Shown: positions 8,452 to 16,630 of the stretch, in pieces
Layout of the letters: the number at the start of each line of letters is the position of its first letter
Numbering within the stretch: position 1 is the stretch's first letter
Assembly: GCA_030430205.1 (NCBI GenBank)
Contig: JAUIGE010000003.1
Span: forward strand, 186,001-250,000
Reading direction: 5' to 3'
DNA from: Bacteroidia bacterium
Lineage (GTDB): Bacteria; Bacteroidota; Bacteroidia; J057
DNA length: 64,000 bases
Notes under the pieces: model-generated
The model's input: the letters and a program-made list of their open reading frames with translations, nothing else
The model's database searches: none
Told to the model about the DNA's origin: nothing
Program-made: the position numbers and the translations under genes

Positions 8452-9032
8452 TGAGTACTTCCTTCACTTTTGCTCTTCTCTTCACCGTCGGTATCTTTTG
8501 GATCTGGGGTCAGATAGAGCGGCATCCCCTTGTGCAGCGCTGGCGGCACCTGCGTGGCGCAGTGGTTTACTGGCGAAGCGCCATAGATGAGCTTCCCAAC
8601 TACTGGGAGTTGTTGCGACCTCACCTGATCTGGTTTTTTGTCGCGGCCGTATGGACGCTGGCATTTCTCATGATGGGCATGACGCCGGGCGGCAATTTCA
8701 TGTTTTTCTTTGGCGTCATCGCCTTGCTCGTAGGCGCACTGCGCCTGGGGCTGGACATAGCGGCGCGCCGCCACCGCGCCCTGGAGCTCAGCTCCAAAGG
8801 CATCAGCTACCTCGAAGATGAATTTGATTGCATCAAATGGGAGGAGATCGTCATTATCCTTGACTACGAGCAAGCCATCATCATCAAGACCCCCGATGAC
8901 ATCTATGAATTTACCTTTGAGACCGATCCGACGGATTATCAGCGATTTCTGGAAGAAGTCGAAAAGGTACGGAAACGGCTGAGTTTGCCCATACCCTACT
9001 CGTCCTTCAGCACATCGGCCGGATTGATATAA
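8451..9032 (+). CDS. membrane protein coupled to response regulator
   Basis: I do not recognise a named family. The 193-residue product has an N-terminal hydrophobic segment (about 5-20), two membrane helices (about 62-105; WFFVAAVWTLAFLMMG and FMFFFGVIALLVGALRLG), then a cytosolic domain of about 85 residues. In that domain ELSSKGISYLEDEFDCIKW and AIIIKTPDDIYEFTF resemble the PH-like/YcxB-type C-terminal domain. It starts inside the stop codon of the response regulator. Its last 37 bp overlap the 3' end of the convergent permease gene. It could be a target or a partner of the regulator; that is inference from position only. Confidence 0.75.
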   Translation: MSTSFTFALLFTVGIFWIWGQIERHPLVQRWRHLRGAVVYWRSAIDELPNYWELLRPHLIWFFVAAVWTLAFLMMGMTPGGNFMFFFGVIALLVGALRLGLDIAARRHRALELSSKGISYLEDEFDCIKWEEIVIILDYEQAIIIKTPDDIYEFTFETDPTDYQRFLEEVEKVRKRLSLPIPYSSFSTSAGLI

Positions 9033-11425
9033 GCCGCTTTTAGCGCCTGATAGCTCACCGTCGCCATGGCGACGACAAAGGTGATGCCCGCAGCCACCAC
9101 ATATATCCACCAGGATATGCTGATGCGGAAGGCAAAGCCTTCCAGCCACTGGCTCATGCCATACCAGATGATCGGCACCGCGATCAGGGTAGCGAGCAGC
9201 ACGAGCAGGATAAACTCTTTGGAGAGCAGGAGGAAGATGTTTTGGATCGAAGATCCCAACACTTTGCGGATGCCGATCTCCTTGGTGCGGCGACTCGCCG
9301 CGAAGGCCGAAAGGCCTACCAGGCCCAGACATGCCACCAAAATGGCAAGCAGCGAAAAGAAAGATATCACCTGCCCAAAACGCAGATCTTCTTCATATTG
9401 ACGATTGAAAAATTGATCCAGGTAGAAGAAATTGTAAGGATTTCCGGGGAAAAGGCGGCTGTATTTTTCGCCGACGATGCCTGTTATTTTACCCACATTC
9501 GCATCTTCCAGTTTGACAGAATAATAGGAACTTGCGCCCGGATTCAGCAAGAGGCCGATCGAACGGAAATCCTGTTTCAGACCTTCCTGATGGAAGTCCG
9601 CCACCACACCAATCACGCGCAGCGTATCTCCACCTGAACGAACCTCTTTATTGAGAGCCTCCTCAGGCGTTCCCAGGCCTAAATTAACTACTGAGCGTTC
9701 ATTCAGGATGATGGCATGCTCATCTGTACCAAAGTCTTTGGAGAAATTTCGGCCCGCCACAAAGCGGTAGTTCAGGGTATTGAGGTAGTCATAGTCGATG
9801 CCAACTTTGTAGAGGATGATCCTCGGAGCCGTTTCGTCACCGACCTTTTGTGCGCCATTTGTCCAATAAATCAGGTTTCCGGGAATCTCCGAAGAACTCG
9901 CAAAGCCCTTGACACCCGCGAGGCTTTTGACTTCCGCTTTGAAGGTATTGAAGTTTTCGGTGTAAATAGAATCACTGGCACTGACACCGGGCCCCTTGAC
10001 AATCAGGGTTTTGGCCACATCAAATCCCAGGTCCTGGCTGCGCATATATTCCAGTTGGTTGTACACGATGATCGTCCCGGCGATCAGGCCCATGGAAAAG
10101 ACAAACTGCATCACCACCAGCACTTTGCGCAGGTTGATGCCGGATTTGCTGTTGGTAAATTTGCCTTTCAGCACCTGTATCGGCTTATAAGACGATAACA
10201 CAAAAGCAGGATACAGGCCCGATATGATCGCGCCCGCTATAAAAAAGCCCATCAGGGCAAACCAAAAATTCAGATTGTTGAATAGGCTGAGTGTCAGGGC
10301 CTTGCCCGCGATGTTGTTGAAAAGTGGCACGGCAAATTGCAGCAACACGATCGCTGCCAGGGCGGCGATCATATTGAGCAAAAGCGACTCAAACAGAAAC
10401 TGGCGGATCAGGCTGCTTTTGCCAGCGCCGACCACTTTGCGGATGCCCACTTCGAGGGCGCGGTTCATGGCGCGAGCCGTCGCCAGATTGATATAATTGA
10501 TCCAGGCGACCACCAGGATAAAGAAAGCAACAAACATCAGCACATAGACCGAGCGGCCATTGCCATTTACCCGCGCTTCCTGGATTAAGTCCGAATGCAG
10601 GTGAATATCTTCCAGCGGTTGAAGTTTGAATGCAAAACGCGAACCCCAGTCATCATCGGTATGCTTGATGATAAATGCGGGAAATTTTGCCTCCAGGGCA
10701 GCAGGATCAGCGCCTGGCTTCAGGCGGATGTAATTGTAAAAATCATACCATCCCCAATTCGTTTCCACCACTTCCTTCATGCTCGTCTCGCCCCAACCGT
10801 CCCAGCTATACATGCTCACATAGGAAAGCAGAAAGCTAAATTTGAGGTGGGAATTTTCGGGAGATTCTGCGATACCGACCACTTCATATTCTTCTTGTCT
10901 GTTGCCAAATTTCACACGTTTACCGATAGGATTCTCCTCTCCAAAATATTTTTGGGCCGTTTCGGTAGAGATCACCGCGGTATGGGGTTCGGTCAATACT
11001 TTCCCTCTTTCGCCTTCCAGCAAGGGATAATCAAACAATTCGAAGAAAGAGGCATCCGCCTGGAAGATGTTGTCTTCATGGAAAAAGCGATCTTCATGCC
11101 GCATGATGCCGCCGCCATAGCGCAGGTACAAGCGCGCAAAGGTATCCACTTCGGGAAAATCCCGCTTCATGGCCGGGCCCACGCCCGGAAAAGCCGTCGC
11201 GCAGCTAAATTGCTTTTCGCCTGTCGAACTATAAGAGTCATACTGCACGCGGTAGATGCGCGTCTTGTCCTCATGAAAAGCATCATAGCTCAACTCATGG
11301 TAGACATATTCGAGGATCAGCAGACTCGAAGCGATACCGATAGCCAGGCCCAGGATATTCAAAAAAGTATATCCTTTGTGGCGGGCGAAATTGCGGAAAG
11401 CGATTTTGAAGTAGTTGCGAAACAT
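8996..11425 (-). CDS. ABC transporter permease, MacB/FtsX family
   Basis: This 809-residue permease has the duplicated bacteroidete layout: an N-terminal anchor helix (FLNILGLAIGIASSLLIL, about 22-42), a periplasmic MacB-type domain (about 45-250), FtsX helices (about 290-420; NRALEVGIRKVVGAGKSSLIRQ is the coupling segment), a second periplasmic domain (about 450-670), and a second FtsX set (about 690-800; RRTKEIGIRKVLGSS). It ends in YINPADVLKDE, the usual terminus. Such proteins work with a MacB-like ATPase and a membrane-fusion protein as mechanotransmitters for export of peptides, antibiotics or lipoproteins. No ATPase partner lies next to it, so its substrate is open. Confidence 0.9.
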   Translation of the reverse strand: MFRNYFKIAFRNFARHKGYTFLNILGLAIGIASSLLILEYVYHELSYDAFHEDKTRIYRVQYDSYSSTGEKQFSCATAFPGVGPAMKRDFPEVDTFARLYLRYGGGIMRHEDRFFHEDNIFQADASFFELFDYPLLEGERGKVLTEPHTAVISTETAQKYFGEENPIGKRVKFGNRQEEYEVVGIAESPENSHLKFSFLLSYVSMYSWDGWGETSMKEVVETNWGWYDFYNYIRLKPGADPAALEAKFPAFIIKHTDDDWGSRFAFKLQPLEDIHLHSDLIQEARVNGNGRSVYVLMFVAFFILVVAWINYINLATARAMNRALEVGIRKVVGAGKSSLIRQFLFESLLLNMIAALAAIVLLQFAVPLFNNIAGKALTLSLFNNLNFWFALMGFFIAGAIISGLYPAFVLSSYKPIQVLKGKFTNSKSGINLRKVLVVMQFVFSMGLIAGTIIVYNQLEYMRSQDLGFDVAKTLIVKGPGVSASDSIYTENFNTFKAEVKSLAGVKGFASSSEIPGNLIYWTNGAQKVGDETAPRIILYKVGIDYDYLNTLNYRFVAGRNFSKDFGTDEHAIILNERSVVNLGLGTPEEALNKEVRSGGDTLRVIGVVADFHQEGLKQDFRSIGLLLNPGASSYYSVKLEDANVGKITGIVGEKYSRLFPGNPYNFFYLDQFFNRQYEEDLRFGQVISFFSLLAILVACLGLVGLSAFAASRRTKEIGIRKVLGSSIQNIFLLLSKEFILLVLLATLIAVPIIWYGMSQWLEGFAFRISISWWIYVVAAGITFVVAMATVSYQALKAAYINPADVLKDE

Positions 11426-11568
11426 GGGGATAATGTGCGAATTAATAGATGAGAGGATGGTAGGATGTGGGATAAAGACAAAAAAGTTGTTTGGAACGTT
11501 GCTTGAAAAGATATGGCTTATATCTTAGCAGTCCTATACCCGATTGTGTAGGATTTAAGTACAAAACA

Positions 11569-11820
11569 ATGGATATTCAGATTCAAAATACCGTAGGAGA
11601 AACCTTTGAGGTAAGTGTTCCCAATAAGTTGACCGTTGGGCAGCTCTGTGCAGAGTATGCTGCCGAGATGGAATTGGAGGAGGTCGAGAACTGGGAGGTG
11701 GAGATCGTTTTTGCCAATGGCGAAAAAAAGGCACTGACCGCAGATGCGGTGATTTCGGAAGTAATCCGTAATCCGCTGATGGATTATCTGGTGCTGGCGC
11801 CGGAAGGCGGCTGGAGATGA
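11569..11820 (+). CDS. small protein with possible ubiquitin-like (beta-grasp) fold
   Basis: This 83-residue protein starts at the ATG at 11569; 26 upstream codons are open but non-coding in character. The predicted order of strands and helix (MDIQIQNTV, FEVSVPNKLTV, the helix GQLCAEYAAEM, WEVEIVFANGEKKAL, DYLVLAPEGGW) fits a beta-grasp domain like YukD/EsaB or ubiquitin. A glycine pair lies two residues before the end. No family was recognised with certainty. The next gene starts 50 nt downstream. Function unknown; no E1, E2 or JAB-protease gene is nearby. Confidence 0.65.
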   Translation: MDIQIQNTVGETFEVSVPNKLTVGQLCAEYAAEMELEEVENWEVEIVFANGEKKALTADAVISEVIRNPLMDYLVLAPEGGWR

Positions 11821-11870
11821 GCTTCGATTTGATGCTATATATTTTACCCTAACCTTTAATTTCAAAAACC

Positions 11871-12209
11871 ATGGACCTAAGTAAAAAAAGTGACAACAAG
11901 GAAAATGCTGTGCAAAATCCGGATGGCCAGATGAGCCCGGACGATCTGTATGCCTATGCCATGCGGCTCAAAAAAATCGGATCTTCCGATCTCAGCATCC
12001 GCAATTCTTTGATGGAGAAAGGACTCAGCAAAGACGACGCGCTCATTATTTTGGACAATGTGAATGAGGGTTTCTTTGGACAGGTACAAGAGGGCGGCGG
12101 AGTCGAAAGTGGCGGCGGAGAATTTCCCCGCTGGCTGATTTATGTGCTGGCCCTGGTGGGTATCAATGTCCTAAGTTTCCTCTTTGACTGGGGCTTTTGG
12201 ATTTATTAA
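11871..12209 (+). CDS. small single-helix membrane protein
   Basis: The 112-residue product has a polar N terminus, a helical motif (DLYAYAMRLKKIGSSDLSIR followed by LMEKGLSKDDALIILDNV, about 25-62) that resembles small three-helix UBA/CUE-type folds, a Gly-rich linker and one C-terminal membrane helix (WLIYVLALVGINVLSFLF). No signal peptide. It sits between the beta-grasp protein and an ICMT-like methyltransferase whose ATG comes 3 nt after its stop, so these are one operon. I cannot assign a function. Confidence 0.7.
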   Translation: MDLSKKSDNKENAVQNPDGQMSPDDLYAYAMRLKKIGSSDLSIRNSLMEKGLSKDDALIILDNVNEGFFGQVQEGGGVESGGGEFPRWLIYVLALVGINVLSFLFDWGFWIY

Positions 12210-12212
12210 GCG

Positions 12213-12818
12213 ATGAAATATGGTGAGAAGCTGTTCAATATATTTCTCGGCCTTAGCCTGGTTTATTGGGGCATAGCCGGATTTTGGGCACATTATGATG
12301 GTATGCAGACCTCTCCTGTGAGGCTCTGCATCACCTTGTTGAATCTGGCAGTTGGTATCCTGATTATTCTCAGAGAACCCATCAAAGCAAATGGCTCCAC
12401 CGCCTCCATCCTTATCAGCCTACCTTCTTTTATTTGCGGTGGCCTGATTTTCAAACTCGCCAGGCCTCTGCCATTGTGGGAAGGCCATCTTGAAGTGCTT
12501 TTTATCCTGGGAGGCACGCTCACTTTATCTGCATTTTTATTCCTCGGTCGCAGTTTTGCGATCTTGCCAGGAAGGCGGGAGATCGTCTCGCGCGGCTTGT
12601 TTCGATTGTTGAGGCATCCCGCCTATCTGGGAGAATGCCTGATGATGCTGGCTTGCCTGCTGGCGACTGCCAGCCTGTGGGCGCTGATATCCTTTGCGAT
12701 TTTTGTTCCGGGCATTGTCTTTCGGATAAAAGCAGAAGAGAAAATTTTGCTGGAAAGTGCAGACTATCAGGCTTATGCGAGAGAGGTGAGTTGGCGGCTT
12801 ATTCCTTATGTTTGGTAA
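12213..12818 (+). CDS. isoprenylcysteine carboxyl methyltransferase-like membrane protein
   Basis: The 201-residue integral membrane protein has about five helices. Its C-terminal part carries the ICMT/PEMT (NnrU-like) signature: RGLFRLLRHPAYLGE (about 128-142) and RIKAEEKILLESADYQAYAR (about 172-191), which bind S-adenosylmethionine in relatives. Bacterial members methylate small lipophilic molecules or are uncharacterised; no prenylated protein is expected here, so the substrate is unknown. It is the last gene of the operon with the beta-grasp and one-helix proteins. Confidence 0.8.
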   Translation: MKYGEKLFNIFLGLSLVYWGIAGFWAHYDGMQTSPVRLCITLLNLAVGILIILREPIKANGSTASILISLPSFICGGLIFKLARPLPLWEGHLEVLFILGGTLTLSAFLFLGRSFAILPGRREIVSRGLFRLLRHPAYLGECLMMLACLLATASLWALISFAIFVPGIVFRIKAEEKILLESADYQAYAREVSWRLIPYVW

Positions 12819-12874
12819 ATGGTGCGTTTTTTTCTATAGAAAGGCTGAATCATCATATAATTTTGATCTATCTG

Positions 12875-12943
12875 TGGACAAATGTGGTGCTTATGAAATC
12901 ATTTGTCCAAATAAAGAGGGTATATTTGGACAAATGTAGTGCT
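12875..12943. promoter_or_regulatory. palindromic operator-like element upstream of a lost ATPase gene
   Basis: A perfect 14-bp inverted repeat (CATTTGTCCAAATA at 12900-12913 and its complement at 12923-12936, 9-bp loop) follows a direct copy of its right flank: TGGACAAATGTGGTGCT at 12875-12891 recurs with one change at 12927-12943. The layout resembles the paired palindromes before the intact AAA ATPase gene at 35412. Confidence 0.6.
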
Positions 12944-12964
12944 GGAAGCTACAGAAGTCTCTAA

Positions 12965-13093
12965 TTTGACTTCACCCAAACCCCAAAGCAGGTTTTTTTA
13001 ACCTTTATCACCAATCATGGAGTGACCCCAAATGCTTATGCCGCCGAGTTGATAGATACGGAAGTACTTCTTGAAGATTTGGTAAAAAAGGTT
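12965..13093 (+). pseudogene. 3' remnant of an AAA-type ATPase gene
   Basis: After a stop at 12962 the + frame stays open to a TGA at 13091-13093. It reads FDFTQTPKQVFLTF, then ITNHGVTPNAYAAELID and TEVLLEDLVKKV. This pattern (an F-x-T-F-I-T segment, a G-V/L-x-x-N-x-Y turn and a closing L-x-D-L-F/V) matches, as I recall it, the C terminus of archaeal-type ATPase-domain proteins common in Bacteroidota. No ATPase core precedes it; a palindromic element lies just upstream. The likely history is an internal deletion that removed nearly all of the gene. Confidence 0.5.
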
Positions 13094-13107
13094 TGAACAT
13101 AACTTTC

Positions 13108-14940
13108 ATGAAAAAATATTTCCCCCTCCTTCCTTTCCTTTTCTCCCTGGCCTTCGGCCAGCCTCTGGTCGAGCCACCTTCCTGGTGGGTCGGGATGCAT
13201 AATCCCAGCCTTCAACTCCTCGTCCATGCGGAGAACATCTCCGCTACCCAGGCCAGACTCGCCTATCCAGGCGTCAGCCTGCAGCAAAGCCTCCGGCTCG
13301 CCAACCCCAACTACCTCCTGCTCGATCTCAGGATCGAGCCTCATACAAAGCCGGGAAGCTTTCCCATCTGCTTTGTGAAAGCGGGCGATACCCTCGCCAC
13401 CTACGATTACCTCCTGCACGCGCGCAAGCGCGCGCCCGAAACCTGTCCCGGCTTCGGCCCTGCCGATGTCCTCTACCTGCTCTATCCCGATCGCTTCGCG
13501 AACGGTGACAGCACCAACGACAAAGTCGTTGGGATGCACGATCAGACAGGCCGCGAGCGGCCTGATGGCCGCCATGGCGGCGATTTGCAAGGCATCATGG
13601 ATCATGCGGCATATCTGGAAAAGCTGGGCGTCACAGCCCTCTGGCTGAATCCCGTTCAGACAAACGATATGCAAAACACCTCCTACCACGGCTACGCGAT
13701 CACCGACCACTACCATATAGATCCGCGCCTGGGCAGCAATGAATTGATGCGGGCATTGGTGGATACCTTTCACCGGAAAAACATCAAAATCGTGATGGAT
13801 GTGGTGCTCAACCACTGTGGTTCGATGCATCACCTGATGCAGGATTTGCCTGCGGCAGACTGGATCAACCAGTGGCCTGATTATACCCAAAGCAGCTTTC
13901 GCATCTCTGCGCTCAGCGATCCCTATGCCGCGCCTTCGGACCAGCAAAAAATGGCAGCTGGCTGGTTTGCCTCCGTGATGCCTGACCTCAATCAGCATAA
14001 CCCATTGGTACTCAACTACATGACCCAGAATTGCATTTGGTGGATTGAATATGCGGGATTGGATGGGCTAAGGCTGGATACACAACCTTTTTCCTTCAAG
14101 GAAGGAGTTGCTGAATGGGCGCGCCGCATCCGGCAGGAATATCCCCAGATCAACCTCCTGGGCGAAGTCTGGCAATACAGCCCCGCCCAAACCGCCTACT
14201 GGCAGGCCGATGCGCGCAATGCCGATGGCTACAATTCGTATATGCCTTCCGTCACCGACTTTCAGCTGCATGATGCACTCAAAACCGCCTTTGGCGAAGA
14301 AGACGGATGGGAGATGGGCATGTCCAAATTATACCTGCTGCTGGGGCAGGATTTCGTTTATCCGCGCCCCGGGATGTTGCTTACATTTGCCGACAACCAT
14401 GACGCCACGCGCTTTTACTCCGCCATAGGCGAAGATTTCGCCCAGTGGAAAATGGCCATGGCCTTTTTGCTCACAACACGGGGCATCCCTTGCCTTTATT
14501 ATGGCACAGAATTGCTCATGACGGGGCTCAAAGAAAAGGGCGATGCCGATTTGCGCAAGGACTTTCCCGGCGGATGGCCCGGCGATGAGCGGGACGCTTT
14601 TACTGCCGAAGGCAGGACGGCAGAGGAAAACGAGGCTTTTGATTTTTTGCAAAAACTATTGAGCTGGCGAAAGGAACATCCGGTCCTACATCAGGGAAAA
14701 TTGCAGCATTATATGCCCGAATCGGGCCTGTATGTTTATTTTCGCTATGACGATAGCGAGCGGGTGATGGTGCTATTGAATAATACGATGGAGGCGAAAG
14801 AGGTGGATTTGGGGCGCTTTTCGGCTTCGCTGAAAGGCTGTGTAGGAGCAGAGGATGTGCTTTCAGGGGAAAAATGGACGGAGCTGAAGAAAATGAATCT
14901 GTCGGCAAAAAGTGTCAGGGTTTTGAGCTTGATTTTTTAG
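13108..14940 (+). CDS. secreted GH13 alpha-amylase family enzyme (cyclomaltodextrinase/neopullulanase-like)
   Basis: The 610-residue product begins with a signal peptide (MKKYFPLLPFLFSLAFG), which is why I choose ATG 13108 over the in-frame TTG at 13093. An N-terminal Ig-like domain (about 22-105) resembles the cyclomaltodextrinase N domain. The (beta/alpha)8 catalytic domain has all conserved regions: DVVLNH (about 231), GLRLDTQPF with the Asp nucleophile (about 325), LLGEVW with the acid/base Glu (about 353) and FADNHD (about 432). A C-terminal beta domain follows. It should hydrolyse alpha-1,4-glucans or cyclodextrins in the periplasm or at the surface, as SusA does. No SusC/SusD pair is in the window. 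Confidence 0.92.
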   Translation: MKKYFPLLPFLFSLAFGQPLVEPPSWWVGMHNPSLQLLVHAENISATQARLAYPGVSLQQSLRLANPNYLLLDLRIEPHTKPGSFPICFVKAGDTLATYDYLLHARKRAPETCPGFGPADVLYLLYPDRFANGDSTNDKVVGMHDQTGRERPDGRHGGDLQGIMDHAAYLEKLGVTALWLNPVQTNDMQNTSYHGYAITDHYHIDPRLGSNELMRALVDTFHRKNIKIVMDVVLNHCGSMHHLMQDLPAADWINQWPDYTQSSFRISALSDPYAAPSDQQKMAAGWFASVMPDLNQHNPLVLNYMTQNCIWWIEYAGLDGLRLDTQPFSFKEGVAEWARRIRQEYPQINLLGEVWQYSPAQTAYWQADARNADGYNSYMPSVTDFQLHDALKTAFGEEDGWEMGMSKLYLLLGQDFVYPRPGMLLTFADNHDATRFYSAIGEDFAQWKMAMAFLLTTRGIPCLYYGTELLMTGLKEKGDADLRKDFPGGWPGDERDAFTAEGRTAEENEAFDFLQKLLSWRKEHPVLHQGKLQHYMPESGLYVYFRYDDSERVMVLLNNTMEAKEVDLGRFSASLKGCVGAEDVLSGEKWTELKKMNLSAKSVRVLSLIF

Positions 14941-14963
14941 TGAAAAATAAGGAACATCCCCAA

Positions 14964-16067
14964 TCAAGCCCCAGCCGATAAATCCGGGAACATTTCCCGG
15001 ATGGCTTCCCGCTCCGCGCGGCAAATGCCGCGCTCCGTGATCAGGCCCGTCACCAGCCGCGCGGGTGTCACATCAAAACCATAATTCACAGCCGGGCTGT
15101 GCTCCGGCGTCAGGCGAACGGAAAGAATTTCCGCATGCTCCTCCGACCAACCCTGGATATGGGAAAGCTCACCGGCTCCCCTCTTCTCAATGGGAATCTC
15201 TTTCAAGCCGTCCTGAAGGGAAAAATCAATGCTGCTGGAAGGCAAAGCCACATAGAAAGGCACATCATTGTCATGGGCAGCGAGCGCCTTGAGATAGGTG
15301 CCGATCTTATTGGCGACATCGCCAAGGGCTGTGGTGCGGTCAGAACCGACCAGGCAGATGTCCACCATGCCGTGCTGCATGAGGTGCCCGCCGGTATTAT
15401 CGGCGATGACGGTATGGGGGATGCCAGCCTCCGCCAGTTCCCAGGCGGTGATGCGCGCCCCCTGGTTGCGCGGGCGGGTCTCGTCCACCCAGACATGGAC
15501 AGGGATGCCTGCGGCATGTGCCTGGTAAATCGGCGATGTCGCCGTGCCCCACTCGATACAGGCCATGCGACCCGCATTGCAATGGGTGAGTATCTGAACG
15601 GCTTTGCCCGTTTTGCGGTAAATGGCTTCTATCAGGGCGAGGCCGTGCCCGCCGATGGCTTTGCAATGTGCCACATCTTCTTCGACGATGGCCTGGGCAT
15701 TTGCCAGGCAGGCCTGCTGACAGGCTTTCGGCTCGAAAGCCAACTCACGGCAAATGTCCATTTGCTGAGAGATGGCCCATTGCAGGTTCACGGCCGTAGG
15801 CCGTGTGGCGAGTAGCCGTGCCGCACAAGCCTCTAACCAGGCTTTTGAATCCTTCTGGCCCAGCGCCTCCAGCGTGCCCAGCCAAAAGCCATAGGCCGCC
15901 GTAGCGCCTATCAGGGGCGCGCCGCGCACCCACATCTCGCTGATGGCGGCGGCGGCTTCGTCCGAAGTCCGCAGCGTAGCGATGCTCAGTTCATGCGGAA
16001 GGCTCCGCTGATCAACAATTTGAACGGCAGAGCCTTCAGGATGAAGCCAGATCGTACGTTTAGTCAT
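14964..16067 (-). CDS. mtnA: S-methyl-5-thioribose-1-phosphate isomerase
   Basis: This 367-residue enzyme of the methionine salvage pathway converts 5-methylthioribose 1-phosphate to the ribulose form. It shows the family motifs VRGAPLIGATAAYG, ILTHCNAGRMACIEWGTA (catalytic Cys), DETRPRNQGARITAWEL, the catalytic Asp in CLVGSDRTT, ANKIGTYLKALAAHDN and PSSSID. The ATG at 16067 is preferred: it lies within the last codons of the upstream ogt gene (8-bp overlap), which implies translational coupling. An upstream ATG at 16091 would add eight residues. No other methionine-salvage gene is in view. Confidence 0.93.
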   Translation of the reverse strand: MTKRTIWLHPEGSAVQIVDQRSLPHELSIATLRTSDEAAAAISEMWVRGAPLIGATAAYGFWLGTLEALGQKDSKAWLEACAARLLATRPTAVNLQWAISQQMDICRELAFEPKACQQACLANAQAIVEEDVAHCKAIGGHGLALIEAIYRKTGKAVQILTHCNAGRMACIEWGTATSPIYQAHAAGIPVHVWVDETRPRNQGARITAWELAEAGIPHTVIADNTGGHLMQHGMVDICLVGSDRTTALGDVANKIGTYLKALAAHDNDVPFYVALPSSSIDFSLQDGLKEIPIEKRGAGELSHIQGWSEEHAEILSVRLTPEHSPAVNYGFDVTPARLVTGLITERGICRAEREAIREMFPDLSAGA

Positions 16068-16557
16068 TAAACAGGAGGGTTTGCTTGCCATAGATCACGC
16101 CGCGCTCATGCTCGAGCAGCCAGCGCTTGCGCGCCAGGCCACCGGCGTAGCCGGTGAGTTTGCCATCGCTGCTGATGACCCTGTGGCAGGGGACGACTAG
16201 CCAGAGGCGGTTTTTGCCGCAGGCTCCCCCCACGGCGCGCACAGCGTCGGGAGATTGGATGCTTTTGGCGACATCCATATAGCTGCGCGTCTGCGCAAAA
16301 GGGATATTGGTCAATTCCCGCCAGACAGTATTCTGAAAGTCCGTACCGGCTATATCCAGCATGAGCTTGAACAGCATGCGCTCTCCCTGGAAGTATTCTT
16401 CCAATTGCTCCATGCATTCCTGCAGGTACTTATTGGCGGGATCGATTTCCTCTTCCGGCTTTTCCACAAACTTCAGGGAGTAGAGTCCGCGAAAGGTGGC
16501 GGAGATTTCTACCAGCCCTAAGGGTGTTTCGTAGTAGGTTTTTCCTAATATTTCCAT
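16060..16557 (-). CDS. ogt: methylated-DNA--[protein]-cysteine S-methyltransferase
   Basis: The 165-residue suicide enzyme removes methyl groups from O6-methylguanine onto its own cysteine. Landmarks: YYETPLGLVEI at the N terminus, the helix-turn-helix segment IPFAQTRSYMDVAKSI, the Asn hinge region and the active site WLVVPCHRVISSDGKLTGYAGGL split around PCHRV (about 128-132). There is no Ada-type N-terminal domain, so this is an Ogt-like stand-alone repair protein. It overlaps mtnA by 8 bp on the same strand. Confidence 0.93.
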   Translation of the reverse strand: MEILGKTYYETPLGLVEISATFRGLYSLKFVEKPEEEIDPANKYLQECMEQLEEYFQGERMLFKLMLDIAGTDFQNTVWRELTNIPFAQTRSYMDVAKSIQSPDAVRAVGGACGKNRLWLVVPCHRVISSDGKLTGYAGGLARKRWLLEHERGVIYGKQTLLFND

Positions 16558-16597
16558 GACACGGCTTTAGGGTTAAAGATAGGGAAAAGATTTGAAG

Positions 16598-16625
16598 TTT
16601 TGGGTTTCGGGTTCCGGGTTTCGGG
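16598..16625. repeat. heptad array, CCCGAAA family (4 units)
   Basis: TTTTGGG, TTTCGGG, TTCCGGG and TTTCGGG follow each other in register; on the minus strand they read as CCCGAAA-type units. The array fills the gap between the stop of the Uma2 gene and the start of ogt, both on the minus strand. Confidence 0.85.
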
Positions 16626-16630
16626 TGGGT

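Noticed and set aside
8996-9032. Frameshift or misassembly at the convergent overlap
   Set aside because: Both proteins have plausible C termini (the permease ends in the conserved NPADVLKDE), so the 37-bp overlap is probably real.
8448-9332. 294-codon minus-strand frame across the membrane protein and permease genes
   Set aside because: Shadow of two well-supported genes; low-complexity translation.
16598-16625. Telomere-like repeats
   Set aside because: TTTCGGG-type units look telomeric, but the arrays are internal, short and occur in both orientations between ordinary genes.
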